Made by a program: the position numbers and the translations under genes | From: Candidatus Faecaligallichristensenella faecipullorum | GTDB taxonomy: Bacteria; Bacillota; Clostridia; Christensenellales; Aristaeellaceae | Reading direction: 5' to 3' | Length of the DNA: 42,488 nucleotides | Assembly (NCBI GenBank): GCA_018716505.1 | Contig: DVJW01000139.1 | Coordinates: 1 to 42,488, forward strand | Notes under the pieces: generated by a model | The model's input: only the letters and a program-made list of their open reading frames with translations | What the model was told of the DNA's origin: nothing | The model's database searches: none | Part shown: positions 7,282 through 15,859 of the stretch, piece by piece | Position numbering within the stretch: the stretch's first letter is position 1 | Layout of the letters: every line of letters begins with the position of its first letter

Positions 7282-8160
7282 TTGAATACGGCGGCGAAGC
7301 CCATTTCGGCTGTTTATAAAAAGAAAGTCACCCCCAAAAAGGTGGTTGGCAAGACCCTGTGGGTGCTGGTGCTGGCGGCGTTTTTAGTCTTTTCCCTGTT
7401 TCCCTTCGTGTGGATGTTCATCACCTCCATCAAGGACAGCAAGGAGATCTTTACCTTCCCGGTTCAGTATTGGCCCAGTGAGGTCTATTGGGGCAATTAT
7501 ATCGAGGTTATTACCGAAGGCAACTTCTTTACCTACTTTATCAACAGCGCGGTGATGTCCATCTCGGTGGCTGTGCTGGTGGCGATTATCGTGGCCATGG
7601 CCTCCTATGTGCTCTCGCGCATGCACTTTAAGTTTAAGCCCGCGGTGTTCGCCTTCTTTATGATGACCCAGATGCTGCCCGCCGCTTCGGGCGTGGCGCC
7701 GGTCTATCAGTTGATGAGCAGGTTGGGCATGATCGACAACATGCTGACCGTAATCATCATCCTGACCGCCAGCAACATCTCGTTTAACGTGATTCTGCTT
7801 CTGGGCTTCTATAGCTCGGTGCCCAAGGAGGTTGAAGAGGCCGCCTATGTGGACGGCGCCAGCGAGACCACGACCTTCATCAAGATCGTGCTGCCCCTGG
7901 TGATTCCGGGCGTGATGACGGTTATGATCATGACCTTCCTGGCCGCGTGGAACGACGTGGTGACCTCGGTGCTGTATATCAACAGCAGGGACAAGATGAC
8001 CCTGCCCGTGGCGATTTATTCCATGATCGGCAAGTACAACATCGCCTGGGGTTCGCTGTCGGCTTCCACCTTGATGGCCATGCTGCCCGCAGTGGTGCTG
8101 TTCGCGTTCCTGAAGAACTTCTTTGTGGAGAATCTGGCCGCCGGCGCGGTTAAAGGATGA
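7282..8160 (+). CDS. Sugar ABC transporter permease, MalG/UgpE-like
   Basis: A 292-aa permease of the MalG type that forms a heterodimer channel with the preceding gene product. It has an N-terminal basic stretch (KKKVTPKKVVGK), a first membrane helix WVLVLAAFLVFSLFPFVWMF, and an EAA loop EEAAYVDGASETTTFIKIVLP. The only usable start is TTG at 7282, two bases after the previous stop, with GGCGGG upstream as a modest RBS; no in-frame ATG precedes the first helix. Tight spacing indicates coupled translation. The next gene follows 11 bp later, so import and the glycyl radical enzyme system are very likely on one transcript. Confidence 0.92.
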   Translation: MNTAAKPISAVYKKKVTPKKVVGKTLWVLVLAAFLVFSLFPFVWMFITSIKDSKEIFTFPVQYWPSEVYWGNYIEVITEGNFFTYFINSAVMSISVAVLVAIIVAMASYVLSRMHFKFKPAVFAFFMMTQMLPAASGVAPVYQLMSRLGMIDNMLTVIIILTASNISFNVILLLGFYSSVPKEVEEAAYVDGASETTTFIKIVLPLVIPGVMTVMIMTFLAAWNDVVTSVLYINSRDKMTLPVAIYSMIGKYNIAWGSLSASTLMAMLPAVVLFAFLKNFFVENLAAGAVKG

Positions 8161-8171
8161 GTGAATCATAA

Positions 8172-9083
8172 ATGGGTAAGACCGGGTTTATTTTCAATAT
8201 TCAGCGCGGCTCGGTTTACGACGGTCCCGGCTTTCGCACCGTGGTGTTCTTTAAGGGATGCCATTTGAGGTGCCGCTGGTGCCACAATCCTGAATCCTGG
8301 AACATGAAGCCCGAACTGGAGCTAAACGCGGAAAAATGTATCGGATGCGGCGACTGCTTCCGAAATTGCCCCCAAAAGGCCCACGGCATGGACGAAACGG
8401 GCGCGCATATCATCGACCGGTCGCTTTGCACCGGCTGTGGGATCTGCGCCCAGGGCTGCTGTACCCGGGCGATCACCATGGTGGGTGAGGCGGTTACGGC
8501 CGAATATGTGGAAAGGGCGATCCTGGCCGACAAGGCCTATGGCACCCTTTCCGGGGGCGGGGTTACCTTTTCAGGCGGGGAATGTATGCTCCAAATTGAC
8601 TTCCTGAGCGAGCTTTTGCACTTTTCCAAACTAAATGGACTGCATACCGCGGTGGATACCTGCGGGGACTTGCCATGGAGCGCTTTTGAGCGTATACTTG
8701 GGGATACCGATTTGTTCCTTTACGACATCAAGGCCGCGGATCAAGAGGTTCATCGCGCGCTCACCGGGGTGAGCAACGAGCGGTTGCTTCAAAACCTGAA
8801 AAAGCTTCATGAGCTGGGCAAAAAGGTCATAATCCGCGTGCCTTATATTCCGGGTGGGAACGACGGCGAGGTGGACGGCATTGGACGCATTCTCTCGCAG
8901 TACCCGGATTACCCGGTGGAGCTGTTGGGCTATCACCGGATGGGCGAGGGCAAATACCGGTCGCTCTCTTTATCGGGGGTTGAGTTCACGCCTCCGGATG
9001 AGGACGAGCTCAGGAGGGTTTTGAACAAACTGGTTTCCTATGGTCTAAACGCAACCTGCACAAGTGTAAAAGAAGGGAAATAA
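8172..9083 (+). CDS. Glycyl-radical enzyme activating enzyme (radical SAM)
   Basis: A PflA-like radical SAM activase of 303 aa that abstracts hydrogen from the conserved glycine of its partner to make the glycyl radical. The radical SAM cluster motif is C30HLRC34RWC37 (CxxxCxxC), followed by the HNPE motif. An inserted ferredoxin-like region (about 50-100) supplies eight cysteines for two extra 4Fe-4S clusters (CIGCGDCFRNCP and CTGCGICAQGCC). Such insertions are found in activases of GRE eliminases and are absent from short PFL activases. GGGVTFSGGECMLQ is the GGE SAM-binding motif. Only 5 bp separate it from the GRE gene, which is therefore its substrate. Any oxygen exposure would inactivate the pair, so the host is an anaerobe. 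Confidence 0.95.
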   Translation: MGKTGFIFNIQRGSVYDGPGFRTVVFFKGCHLRCRWCHNPESWNMKPELELNAEKCIGCGDCFRNCPQKAHGMDETGAHIIDRSLCTGCGICAQGCCTRAITMVGEAVTAEYVERAILADKAYGTLSGGGVTFSGGECMLQIDFLSELLHFSKLNGLHTAVDTCGDLPWSAFERILGDTDLFLYDIKAADQEVHRALTGVSNERLLQNLKKLHELGKKVIIRVPYIPGGNDGEVDGIGRILSQYPDYPVELLGYHRMGEGKYRSLSLSGVEFTPPDEDELRRVLNKLVSYGLNATCTSVKEGK

Positions 9084-9088
9084 GGGCT

Positions 9089-11251
9089 ATGAATACTGAG
9101 ATGGTTAAGCTCTCGGAATTGACCCGCAAACGGATTCAGAACCTGCATGACACCAAGATCCGGATCAACAGCGACAAGATCAAACACTTGGGCAATCTGG
9201 ATATTGACGACCACGGTTTTATCCATTTTCCGGATTTTAAATTCGACCCCAAGGTGGAGGATGAATCCGGTATTCTCTACGGCATGGTGCCCATCGGCAA
9301 GACCTTCAGGCGGCTGCTGAACGAAATGCCCCGCTATATCCATCCGGACAGCGCTTTGGCCACCTGCTGGGTGGGTCCCTTCCCGGCCAAGCTGGGCTAT
9401 GGCCCCAAGGATCAGCCCACCCACCTTCAGGGCGTGATCGACGAATACCACATTCTGCAATCGGGCAATCAGGGCATGAACCACCTTTGCCCGGATATGC
9501 GCATCGGCCTGGAGCTGGGCTGGGGCGGAATCCTCAAAAAAATCCGCCATTACCGCGAGGAGCTCAAGCCCGCGGATACCAGCTTCTTCGACGGCGAAGA
9601 GGAGTTTGTGCTGGGCATCCAGGAATGGGTGGCCGACTATGTGCGCTACGCCCGGGAGATGGCCGAAAAGGAGACCGACGAAATCCGCAGGGCCAATCTC
9701 CTGGAAATCGCGGATATGAACGAATGGCTGGTGGAAAACCCGCCGCGCACCCTGCGCGAGGCCTGCCAATTCCTGGCCCACTTCCAGTGCGTGGACCGCA
9801 CCTATGTGGCCGGCGGCGCCATGGGCCCGCTGGATGAATATCTGCGTCCCTACTACGAGCGGGATACCGAAAAGGGCATCCTGACCGATGAACAGGCGGT
9901 TTGGTACATCGCCAGCCTGTTCTTCAACGACACCCACTACGCCCAGATTGGCGGCCTGATTCCCGACGGCAGCCGGGATGTGACCAGCCGGATGTCCTTT
10001 ATCATCCTGGACGCCATGCATGTGCTGCATATCCCCGCGAACGTGGCCCTGTCGGTGAACGACAAGATGAACGAAGAGCTCTTTGAGCGCGCCCTTCAGT
10101 ACACCCTGGAGGACGGCTCGGGCGTCTGCTATTCCCTGAGCAACGGCAACATGCGCTATACGCAAAACGGCTACACCATCGAGCAGGCGCGCATGCGGGT
10201 CAAATCGGGCTGCAACTGGACCGCGATCCCGGGCTACGAATATCCCCTTCAGGACGTGACCCGCTGCAACATGGCCGTGGCCCTGACCCATGCCCTGGAT
10301 GACCTGAAGGGCGACGAGGAGCTGGATCTGGAAAAGCTCTTCAAGCGCTTCTTCGATCATCTGAAGATCATGCTGGACTGCATCAAGGAAGGCTATGACT
10401 GGCATTATGAGCATATTTCCGACAATATGCCCGAAATCGTGCTCAACCTGTTCATGCACGGCCCCATTGAGCGCGGCCTGAACGTGGCCCAGGGCGGGGT
10501 GGATATCCGCAGCTGCTGCATCGACGGCATTGCCCTGGCCACGGTGGCCGATTCCTTCGGCGCGCTGGAGGAGCGGGTTATCAACGAAAAGCGGCTCAGC
10601 TGGAAAGAGGTTGCTCAGGCCCTGGAGGCCGACTTTGACCCGGACCGCTACGAAAAGACCCGGCTGATGCTGAAAAACATCCGCCGGCTGGGCGACCCGG
10701 ATTCGCCCTCGCTGAAATGGGCCAAGCGCATCCGCGACGCCTTTGTGGGCTATGCCAGGATTCCCACGCCCAAGCATCACTTAAAGATCATTCCGGGCAT
10801 GTTCTCCCATGGCGACGTGGTGATGTACGGCAAGGTGACCCCGGCCACCCCCAACGGCCGCCGCGCCGGCACCCCGATTTCCCATTCCAACGAGCCGGAC
10901 GACGGATTTGCCATTGGGCTGAACACCTTCTCGCCCACCCTGAAGGCCAATACCGTGGCCGAGCTGCAGCCCGGGCTGGGCAATTCCTCGCCGCTGCACC
11001 TGGATATCGATATGGCGCTCATCGAGCACAACGGCGGCATCAACGCGCTTAAGGCGCTGATTCGGGTCCATAACGAGATGGGCGGCACCTTGATCAACCT
11101 GAATTGCCTGAACAAGGACACCCTTTTGGCCGCCCATGAAAATCCGGACGCCTATCCGGATCTGGTGGTTCGGGTGACCGGTTACTCGGCGTTCTTTGCC
11201 TCTCTGTCCAAGGAATACCGCCAGCAGGTGGTGGACAGGTTCTTACAGTAA
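9089..11251 (+). CDS. Glycyl radical enzyme with atypical active-site motif (PFL-like)
   Basis: A 720-aa member of the pyruvate formate-lyase-like GRE superfamily. The glycyl-radical loop near the C-terminus is RVTGYSAFF, with G698 as the radical site in the family pattern RVxGY. The thiyl-radical cysteine is C375 in VKSGCNWTAIPG. Most diol and amine eliminases (glycerol, propanediol, choline, hydroxyproline) have Gly-Cys-Val-Glu here with a catalytic Glu two residues after the Cys; this protein has Trp. PFL itself has two adjacent Cys, also absent. The reaction is therefore not predictable from known subclasses. It is co-transcribed with its activase, downstream of sugar importer genes and upstream of a mannonate-dehydratase-like enolase, suggesting a sugar or sugar-acid substrate (inference). 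Confidence 0.93.
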   Translation: MNTEMVKLSELTRKRIQNLHDTKIRINSDKIKHLGNLDIDDHGFIHFPDFKFDPKVEDESGILYGMVPIGKTFRRLLNEMPRYIHPDSALATCWVGPFPAKLGYGPKDQPTHLQGVIDEYHILQSGNQGMNHLCPDMRIGLELGWGGILKKIRHYREELKPADTSFFDGEEEFVLGIQEWVADYVRYAREMAEKETDEIRRANLLEIADMNEWLVENPPRTLREACQFLAHFQCVDRTYVAGGAMGPLDEYLRPYYERDTEKGILTDEQAVWYIASLFFNDTHYAQIGGLIPDGSRDVTSRMSFIILDAMHVLHIPANVALSVNDKMNEELFERALQYTLEDGSGVCYSLSNGNMRYTQNGYTIEQARMRVKSGCNWTAIPGYEYPLQDVTRCNMAVALTHALDDLKGDEELDLEKLFKRFFDHLKIMLDCIKEGYDWHYEHISDNMPEIVLNLFMHGPIERGLNVAQGGVDIRSCCIDGIALATVADSFGALEERVINEKRLSWKEVAQALEADFDPDRYEKTRLMLKNIRRLGDPDSPSLKWAKRIRDAFVGYARIPTPKHHLKIIPGMFSHGDVVMYGKVTPATPNGRRAGTPISHSNEPDDGFAIGLNTFSPTLKANTVAELQPGLGNSSPLHLDIDMALIEHNGGINALKALIRVHNEMGGTLINLNCLNKDTLLAAHENPDAYPDLVVRVTGYSAFFASLSKEYRQQVVDRFLQ

Positions 11252-11261
11252 TCCGTTTTTT

Positions 11262-11300
11262 TTCGCGGCGTTGCGCAGGAATTGGGCGCGGCGCCGCGAA
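11262..11300 (+). other. Stem-loop between GRE and ManD-like genes
   Basis: TTCGCGGCG and CGCCGCGAA form a perfect 9-bp stem around a 21-nt loop. The T run precedes rather than follows it on the plus strand, so it is unlikely to terminate transcription of this operon. It may protect or process the GRE message. Confidence 0.55.
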
Positions 11301-11359
11301 TTCTTTCAGGGCATCAAAGCCTTATGGGAACTACGTGAAAAAGAGGAGGATATTTTTCC

Positions 11360-12577
11360 ATGTCCGACGTCAAGATTACCTCGGTGCGCGCCATCGCCAC
11401 CGCGCCCCAGGGCTCCAACCTGATTATCGTGCGCATTGACACCAATCAGCCCGGGCTGTATGGCTATGGATGTGCCACCTATACCCAGAGATTCACCCCG
11501 GTTCTCACGGTTATCAACGACTACATGGGCAAGTTGCTCATCGGCCATGACGCCCTGAACGTGAACGACGCCTGGGAGCACATGATGAACTCCTCCTATT
11601 GGCGCAACGGCCCGGTGCTCAACAACGCGATTTCGGGCTGCGATATGGCCCTGTGGGATATTATCGGCAAGGCGGCGAATATGCCGGTTTGGCAGCTTTG
11701 GGGCGGCAAGGTGCGCCAGGCCGTGCCGGTCTACCGCCACACCGCCAGCACCGACTATAAGGAGCTGGACGAGCAGATTCAGAATTTCCTGGATCAGGGC
11801 TATCAGTATATCCGCATTCAGGCCGGCAATTACGGCGGAAACCATATCTATCTCAATACCCCCGAGGGCAGCCCGGATCCCAAGGATGTGAGCTATTTTG
11901 ATCCGCTGAAGTACATGCGCGAGGTGCCGGATATGTTCGAGCATGTGCGAAGCGTGTTCGGAAACGACGTGGAGCTTTTGCACGACGTGCACGAGCGGCT
12001 CACACCGGTAAACGCCGCGTTCCTGGCCAAGTCCATCGAGCAGTACCGGCCCTTCTTCCTGGAGGACGCCCTGGCCCCGGAGCAGGGCTACGGCTTCAAG
12101 CAGCTGAGGGAGGCCTCCACCACCCCGCTGGCCATGGGCGAACTGTTCAACAATCCCATGGAATGGATGCCCCTGGTGGAAAACCGCTGGATTGACTTCA
12201 TCCGCTGCCACATCTCCCAGATCGGCGGGGTCACCCCGGCCCGCAAGCTGGCCGCCTACTGCGCGCCCTTTGACGTGCGCACCGCTTGGCACGGCCCGGG
12301 CGACGTTTCGCCCATCGGGCACATGGCCAATGTGCACCTGGATCTGACCACCGTGAACTTCGGCATCCAGGAATGGTGCGGCATGGAGGAAGATCCGCTG
12401 GTTCAGGATATGTTCCCGGGCTGCGCGCGCATCAAGGACGGCTTTGCCTGGGCCAACGACAAGCCCGGCTGGGGCATGGAGGTCGACGAGGAGCTGGCCA
12501 GGAAGCACCCGCCGGTGATCCACGAATATGACCTTTGGAAATTCCGCACCCCGGACGGAACCTCGGTAAAGGGATAA
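11360..12577 (+). CDS. Mannonate dehydratase/RspA-like enolase-superfamily enzyme
   Basis: A 405-aa member of the enolase superfamily, mannonate dehydratase (ManD/RspA) subgroup, which removes water from sugar acids to give 2-keto-3-deoxy products. Visible features are the lid region (YGYGCATYTQR), the NAISGCDMALWDI segment, the first metal-ligand block LLHDVHERL, then FLEDAL and MGELFNNP for the second and third acidic ligands, IRCHISQIGGVTPARK, and the catalytic AWHGPGDVSPIGHMA loop. RIQAGNYG sits in the expected capping position. ATG follows GAGGAGG. The substrate (D-mannonate, D-gluconate or none) cannot be fixed, because this subgroup includes very slow and inactive members. The position after the GRE suggests sequential or alternative dehydrations in one pathway. 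Confidence 0.88.
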   Translation: MSDVKITSVRAIATAPQGSNLIIVRIDTNQPGLYGYGCATYTQRFTPVLTVINDYMGKLLIGHDALNVNDAWEHMMNSSYWRNGPVLNNAISGCDMALWDIIGKAANMPVWQLWGGKVRQAVPVYRHTASTDYKELDEQIQNFLDQGYQYIRIQAGNYGGNHIYLNTPEGSPDPKDVSYFDPLKYMREVPDMFEHVRSVFGNDVELLHDVHERLTPVNAAFLAKSIEQYRPFFLEDALAPEQGYGFKQLREASTTPLAMGELFNNPMEWMPLVENRWIDFIRCHISQIGGVTPARKLAAYCAPFDVRTAWHGPGDVSPIGHMANVHLDLTTVNFGIQEWCGMEEDPLVQDMFPGCARIKDGFAWANDKPGWGMEVDEELARKHPPVIHEYDLWKFRTPDGTSVKG

Positions 12578-12582
12578 CATTT

Positions 12583-12612
12583 CGCCCCCCGCACAGCAGT
12601 GTGCGGGGGGCG
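12583..12612 (+). terminator. GC-rich stem-loop after the ManD-like gene
   Basis: CGCCCCCCGCAC and GTGCGGGGGGCG form a perfect 12-bp stem with a 6-nt loop, 5 nt after the stop codon. No T run follows, so termination may be incomplete or factor-aided. It marks the end of the import/GRE operon. Confidence 0.6.
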
Positions 12613-12720
12613 CTGGACTGAGCCTAATGATTTGAGGGATACATAAAATCTCCGAAGTCCCTTCATATTTGCGCCCCGTACCCACGGCGGCCTTTAGGCC
12701 GGAACGCTGCAATGTACCCA

Positions 12721-13368
12721 TTAGCCGCATGTCAGGGAGTCGATCATATTTTCTAAATTTTGAACAAATTGTCCCACAGAATAGCCATCGATCAGCCGAT
12801 GGTTTACATCAAGGGTGATGTTAATCAGATATCTGCCGTTGTGCTCTGTATATTTTCCCCAAACCAGAATTGGGGCGGTATCATCTTTCAATTTTGGATC
12901 CTGATAATCGCGTTCATTGGAACACATGGTGATATCTGCCCATGGGATACAGGAATAAATAATCTGGGGCCGGCCCAATCCCTCCAAGGCATTCACCGGC
13001 AGGGGATTGTTAAGACTTTCCTCCCGGGCCCGGGCCGCGAAGTCAAGGAGGCTGCCCTCACATGGAAGGGAAACCATGTGAAAGGTGGTGGAGCCCTTTT
13101 TTAAATCGGTGAAACAAGGTATCCGAGCATCAATTTTAAACACCTTATCGTCCTCGATTTCCAGCAGAAATTCATCGATTTTGTTCAACGACTGCGTACA
13201 CAGGTAGATCAAGGAGTAATAAAACGAAATATGGTGCCGTCGCGTGTATTGCAGCAAGTTCGTAATGTCGATATTGAATGCTACACAGTAATGTGGGGTT
13301 GATATCTTGGAATAGTATTCAAAATGTTGTTTTCTTTCCCAACGAGTCAGATCGATTTCTTGTCTCAT
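12721..13368 (-). CDS. Chloramphenicol acetyltransferase-like (CatA-type) protein
   Basis: A 215-aa protein of the type A chloramphenicol acetyltransferase fold, the full usual length (about 210-220). The start is ATG at 13368 (MRQEIDLTRW), chosen because GGAGG lies at good spacing in front of it; the longer ORF up to 13434 has no such signal. The catalytic region reads VNHRLIDGYSVGQF, matching HxxxDG with the general-base His kept, while the first His of the usual HH pair is Asn and the DGxH His is Ser. These changes make activity on chloramphenicol uncertain; CAT-like proteins with other acceptors exist. The gene is visibly AT-richer than both neighbours, lies alone with its own promoter, and may be a recent acquisition. 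Confidence 0.85.
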   Translation of the reverse strand: MRQEIDLTRWERKQHFEYYSKISTPHYCVAFNIDITNLLQYTRRHHISFYYSLIYLCTQSLNKIDEFLLEIEDDKVFKIDARIPCFTDLKKGSTTFHMVSLPCEGSLLDFAARAREESLNNPLPVNALEGLGRPQIIYSCIPWADITMCSNERDYQDPKLKDDTAPILVWGKYTEHNGRYLINITLDVNHRLIDGYSVGQFVQNLENMIDSLTCG

Positions 13369-13424
13369 TTTGAATTCCTCCCTGAATAAAGTGTGGCGAA
13401 GCGCCTTGACGTTAAATTGCTGAA

Positions 13425-13453
13425 AGAATATCATAAAATGCCCGGCTTGTCCA
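13425..13453 (-). promoter_or_regulatory. Promoter of the CAT-like gene
   Basis: On the minus strand TGGACA, a 17-nt spacer, then TATTCT. It lies about 55 nt upstream of the ATG at 13368. Confidence 0.55.
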
Positions 13454-13483
13454 TAGCATATTACGGGGAATTACAGGGAGGTT

Positions 13484-14287
13484 TCAGACCATCTGGCGGA
13501 ACCGGCCCGGCGTCATGCCGGTGGCCTTGCGGAAATAGCGGATCAGATAATTGGCGTCCGAAAATCCGGCGCGCTGGGCCACCTCCTCCAGGGGCAGGCC
13601 CATGAGCAGCAGCTCCTTGGCCTTTTCAATGCGAAAATTCAGCAGATAGGCGATGGGCGGCTGGCCATACACCTGGGCAAAGGCGCGCCGGAAACTGCCT
13701 TCGCACATGCCGCAGCTTTGGGCCATTTCCTTAAGGCTCAGGGCCTCGCTGTAGCGCGCCTCGATCATGCGCTTGGCGGGCAAGGTGCGGTTATAGGCCC
13801 CCAGGTCCAGGTTTTGGGTCATGCTTTCCAGGAGATAGTCGGCCAGCAGGGTGAGCAGCCGGGCCCGGGCCTGCATCCGGTACCCGGCCCGCATCCGGCC
13901 CCAGACCTTGACCAGCTCCTCCAGGCGCGAAAGATACATGGACAGATCCTTGGGGCGCAAAATGTGCATCTTGCTCCGGGCCGCCCATTCGGGCAGGCTG
14001 TCGCGCTCCAAAAGGAAGTTCACGGTGTAATGCTCAAAGGGGGCATTGTCCGCGGCCCTGACCCGGTAGGCGGCCTCGGCCGGAATCAGGGCGATTTCCC
14101 CGGGCATCAGCCGCACGCGGGTCCGGTCCGGGAACTCATATTCGCCCCCGCCCGTTATGGGGCAGACCAGGCCGTCCATGCCCCGGCCCTGGAGATAGCC
14201 CTCCATATCGTGCCGGGGCTCCATGATAAAATGGTGGGCCAGCAAAACCCGCTCGATCCTCACATCAAAATCCATGGGCGCGCCCAT
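13484..14287 (-). CDS. AraC-family transcriptional regulator
   Basis: A 267-aa one-component regulator with an N-terminal cupin-like sensing domain (about 1-160; GGGEYEFPDRTRVRLMPGEIALIP is the typical double-strand turn) and a C-terminal pair of AraC helix-turn-helix motifs, ending in GFSDANYLIRYFRKATGMTPGRFR. ATG at 14287 is preceded by GGGGAGG. It is divergent from the isomerase/glycosidase operon across a 117-bp intergenic region containing three TTGTGC hexamers, so it is the natural regulator of that operon. It may also reach the sugar ABC promoter, where the same hexamer recurs. The effector would be a sugar; the identity is unknown. Confidence 0.9.
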   Translation of the reverse strand: MGAPMDFDVRIERVLLAHHFIMEPRHDMEGYLQGRGMDGLVCPITGGGEYEFPDRTRVRLMPGEIALIPAEAAYRVRAADNAPFEHYTVNFLLERDSLPEWAARSKMHILRPKDLSMYLSRLEELVKVWGRMRAGYRMQARARLLTLLADYLLESMTQNLDLGAYNRTLPAKRMIEARYSEALSLKEMAQSCGMCEGSFRRAFAQVYGQPPIAYLLNFRIEKAKELLLMGLPLEEVAQRAGFSDANYLIRYFRKATGMTPGRFRQMV

Positions 14288-14308
14288 GCCACCGCCTCCC
14301 CAAACTAT

Positions 14309-14373
14309 TTGTGCATATAGTGCTATTTTAAGCCGGTTTGTGCCTTGTGCGCAAGGGGGATTTCTGCTATATT
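14309..14373 (+). promoter_or_regulatory. Promoter and candidate AraC sites for the isomerase operon
   Basis: TTGTGC occurs at 14309, 14338 and 14345. The last is also the apparent -35, followed by 17 nt and TATATT (14368-14373), with an extended -10 TGC before it. GTGCATATAGTGC adds a partial direct repeat. Direct repeats overlapping a weak -35 fit activation by the divergent AraC regulator; binding is inferred. Confidence 0.5.
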
Positions 14374-14404
14374 TTTTCTAACATTGCATGGGAGGTCGAT
14401 TCCT

Positions 14405-15838
14405 TTGATTCGCAAACCGGTTATTGCCATTGTGCCCTTGGGCCATTGGATTTATTTTCAGCAGTTTCCCGGACTGTTTGAGGAGCTGAATAAAAAATCC
14501 CAGGAGTTCGCCGGGTATTTTGAAGATTCCTCTGAGATCATTATTACCGAATATGTGGACACCGTGGACAAGGCCTTTCGGGTGGTTCAGGACTTAAAGG
14601 CCAAGGATGTGGATGGAATTTTTATGCTATTGACCACCTATCTGCCCTCGGCCCTGGCCGCGCCCTTCGCCCGCTATCTGGAAGCGCCGCAGATTCTGGT
14701 GGGCATCCAGCCGTTGAACCACCTGGATTACGGAAAGTGCACCACCTTTATGCAGCTGGTCAACGACGACGTGTGCGCCATGCCCGAGATCGCCGGGGTG
14801 TACCCGCGCCTGGGCCGGAAGATGCCGCCCTGCCTGGTGGCGGCCGCGGGCCAGAAGGAGCGGATCCAGCAAAAGGTGCGCGCCTATCAGCGGGCCATCG
14901 CGGCCAAAGCGGCCTTTAAGTATGCCCAAATCGGCTATCTGGGCCATACCTATGAGGGCATGTACGACATGCACACCGATCCCACGGCCTTTTTCGGAAC
15001 CTTTGGCGCCCATGTGAAGATGCTGGAGATGTGCGAGCTGGCCAAATGGGCCGAACAGGTCACGCCCGCCATGATCGAGGAAAAGATCCAGCGGATTCAG
15101 GAGACCTTTTCCATTCAGGATCCCTCGGTGGATCCGCTCACCGACTATGTGCAAAAGGAAGATTTGGAATGGTCGGCGCGCATGGCCTGCGCCCTGGACA
15201 GGCTGGTTCAGGAGAACAACCTGACCGCGCTGGCCTATTACTACAAGGGCGAGGACAATAACCTGTACGAGCGCATGGGCGCGGCCCTGATCATCGGCAA
15301 CACCTTGCTGACTTCCTCGGGCATTCCGCTGGCCGGCGAGGCGGATTTAAAGACCGCGGCCGCCATGTTGATCATGAACCGCATCGGGGGCGGCGGCTCC
15401 TTTGCCGAGCTGCATCCCTTTGACGTGGAGGGCAACTGTGTGCTGGTGGGCCATGACGGGCCCCACAATATCGCCATCAGCCAGGGCAAGCCGGTGCTGC
15501 GCAAGCTCAAAAAGTATCACGGCAAATCCGGCAGCGGCATCGGGGTGGAGTTCAGCCTGAAGGCCGGGGAGATCACCATGCTCAGCATAAACGTTCAGCA
15601 AAACGGCCGCTTTAAACTCATTGCCGCAGCCGGCATTTCCCAGGCCGGGGCCATTCCCCAGACCGGAAACACCAACACCCGGGTCATTGTTCCGGGCATG
15701 GAGATCACCGATTTCCTGGCCAAGTGGTGCGAGGCCGGCCCCACCCATCACCTGGCCCTGGGCGTGGGCAATCATTTGGAGGAGATTCGCTGCTTTGCGC
15801 GGCTCATGGATCTGGATTTGGAAATTGTGGGCAATTAA
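14405..15838 (+). CDS. L-arabinose/L-fucose isomerase-family protein
   Basis: A 477-aa protein of the AraA/FucI fold, which interconverts aldoses and ketoses using a metal ion. I start it at TTG 14405 (LIRKPVIAIVPLGHW) because GGGAGG lies at proper spacing; the track's longer ORF adds 20 unlikely residues. Candidate metal ligands, in family order, are Glu in GIPLAGEADLK, Glu in SFAELHPFD, His in HDGPHN and His in GPTHHLALGVGNH. The N-terminal and central domains (YFQQFPGLFEEL, IGYLGHTYEGMYDM) match the family layout. Overall similarity to true AraA looks low, so the substrate may be another sugar. Only 21 bp separate it from the glycosidase gene, so both form an operon. Confidence 0.82.
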   Translation: MIRKPVIAIVPLGHWIYFQQFPGLFEELNKKSQEFAGYFEDSSEIIITEYVDTVDKAFRVVQDLKAKDVDGIFMLLTTYLPSALAAPFARYLEAPQILVGIQPLNHLDYGKCTTFMQLVNDDVCAMPEIAGVYPRLGRKMPPCLVAAAGQKERIQQKVRAYQRAIAAKAAFKYAQIGYLGHTYEGMYDMHTDPTAFFGTFGAHVKMLEMCELAKWAEQVTPAMIEEKIQRIQETFSIQDPSVDPLTDYVQKEDLEWSARMACALDRLVQENNLTALAYYYKGEDNNLYERMGAALIIGNTLLTSSGIPLAGEADLKTAAAMLIMNRIGGGGSFAELHPFDVEGNCVLVGHDGPHNIAISQGKPVLRKLKKYHGKSGSGIGVEFSLKAGEITMLSINVQQNGRFKLIAAAGISQAGAIPQTGNTNTRVIVPGMEITDFLAKWCEAGPTHHLALGVGNHLEEIRCFARLMDLDLEIVGN

Positions 15839-15859
15839 AGGAACAGGGGGAAGGCCGAA

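Noticed and set aside
9038-10780. A 580-aa minus-strand ORF opposite the GRE gene
   Set aside because: Shadow of a motif-complete GRE, with typical antisense composition.
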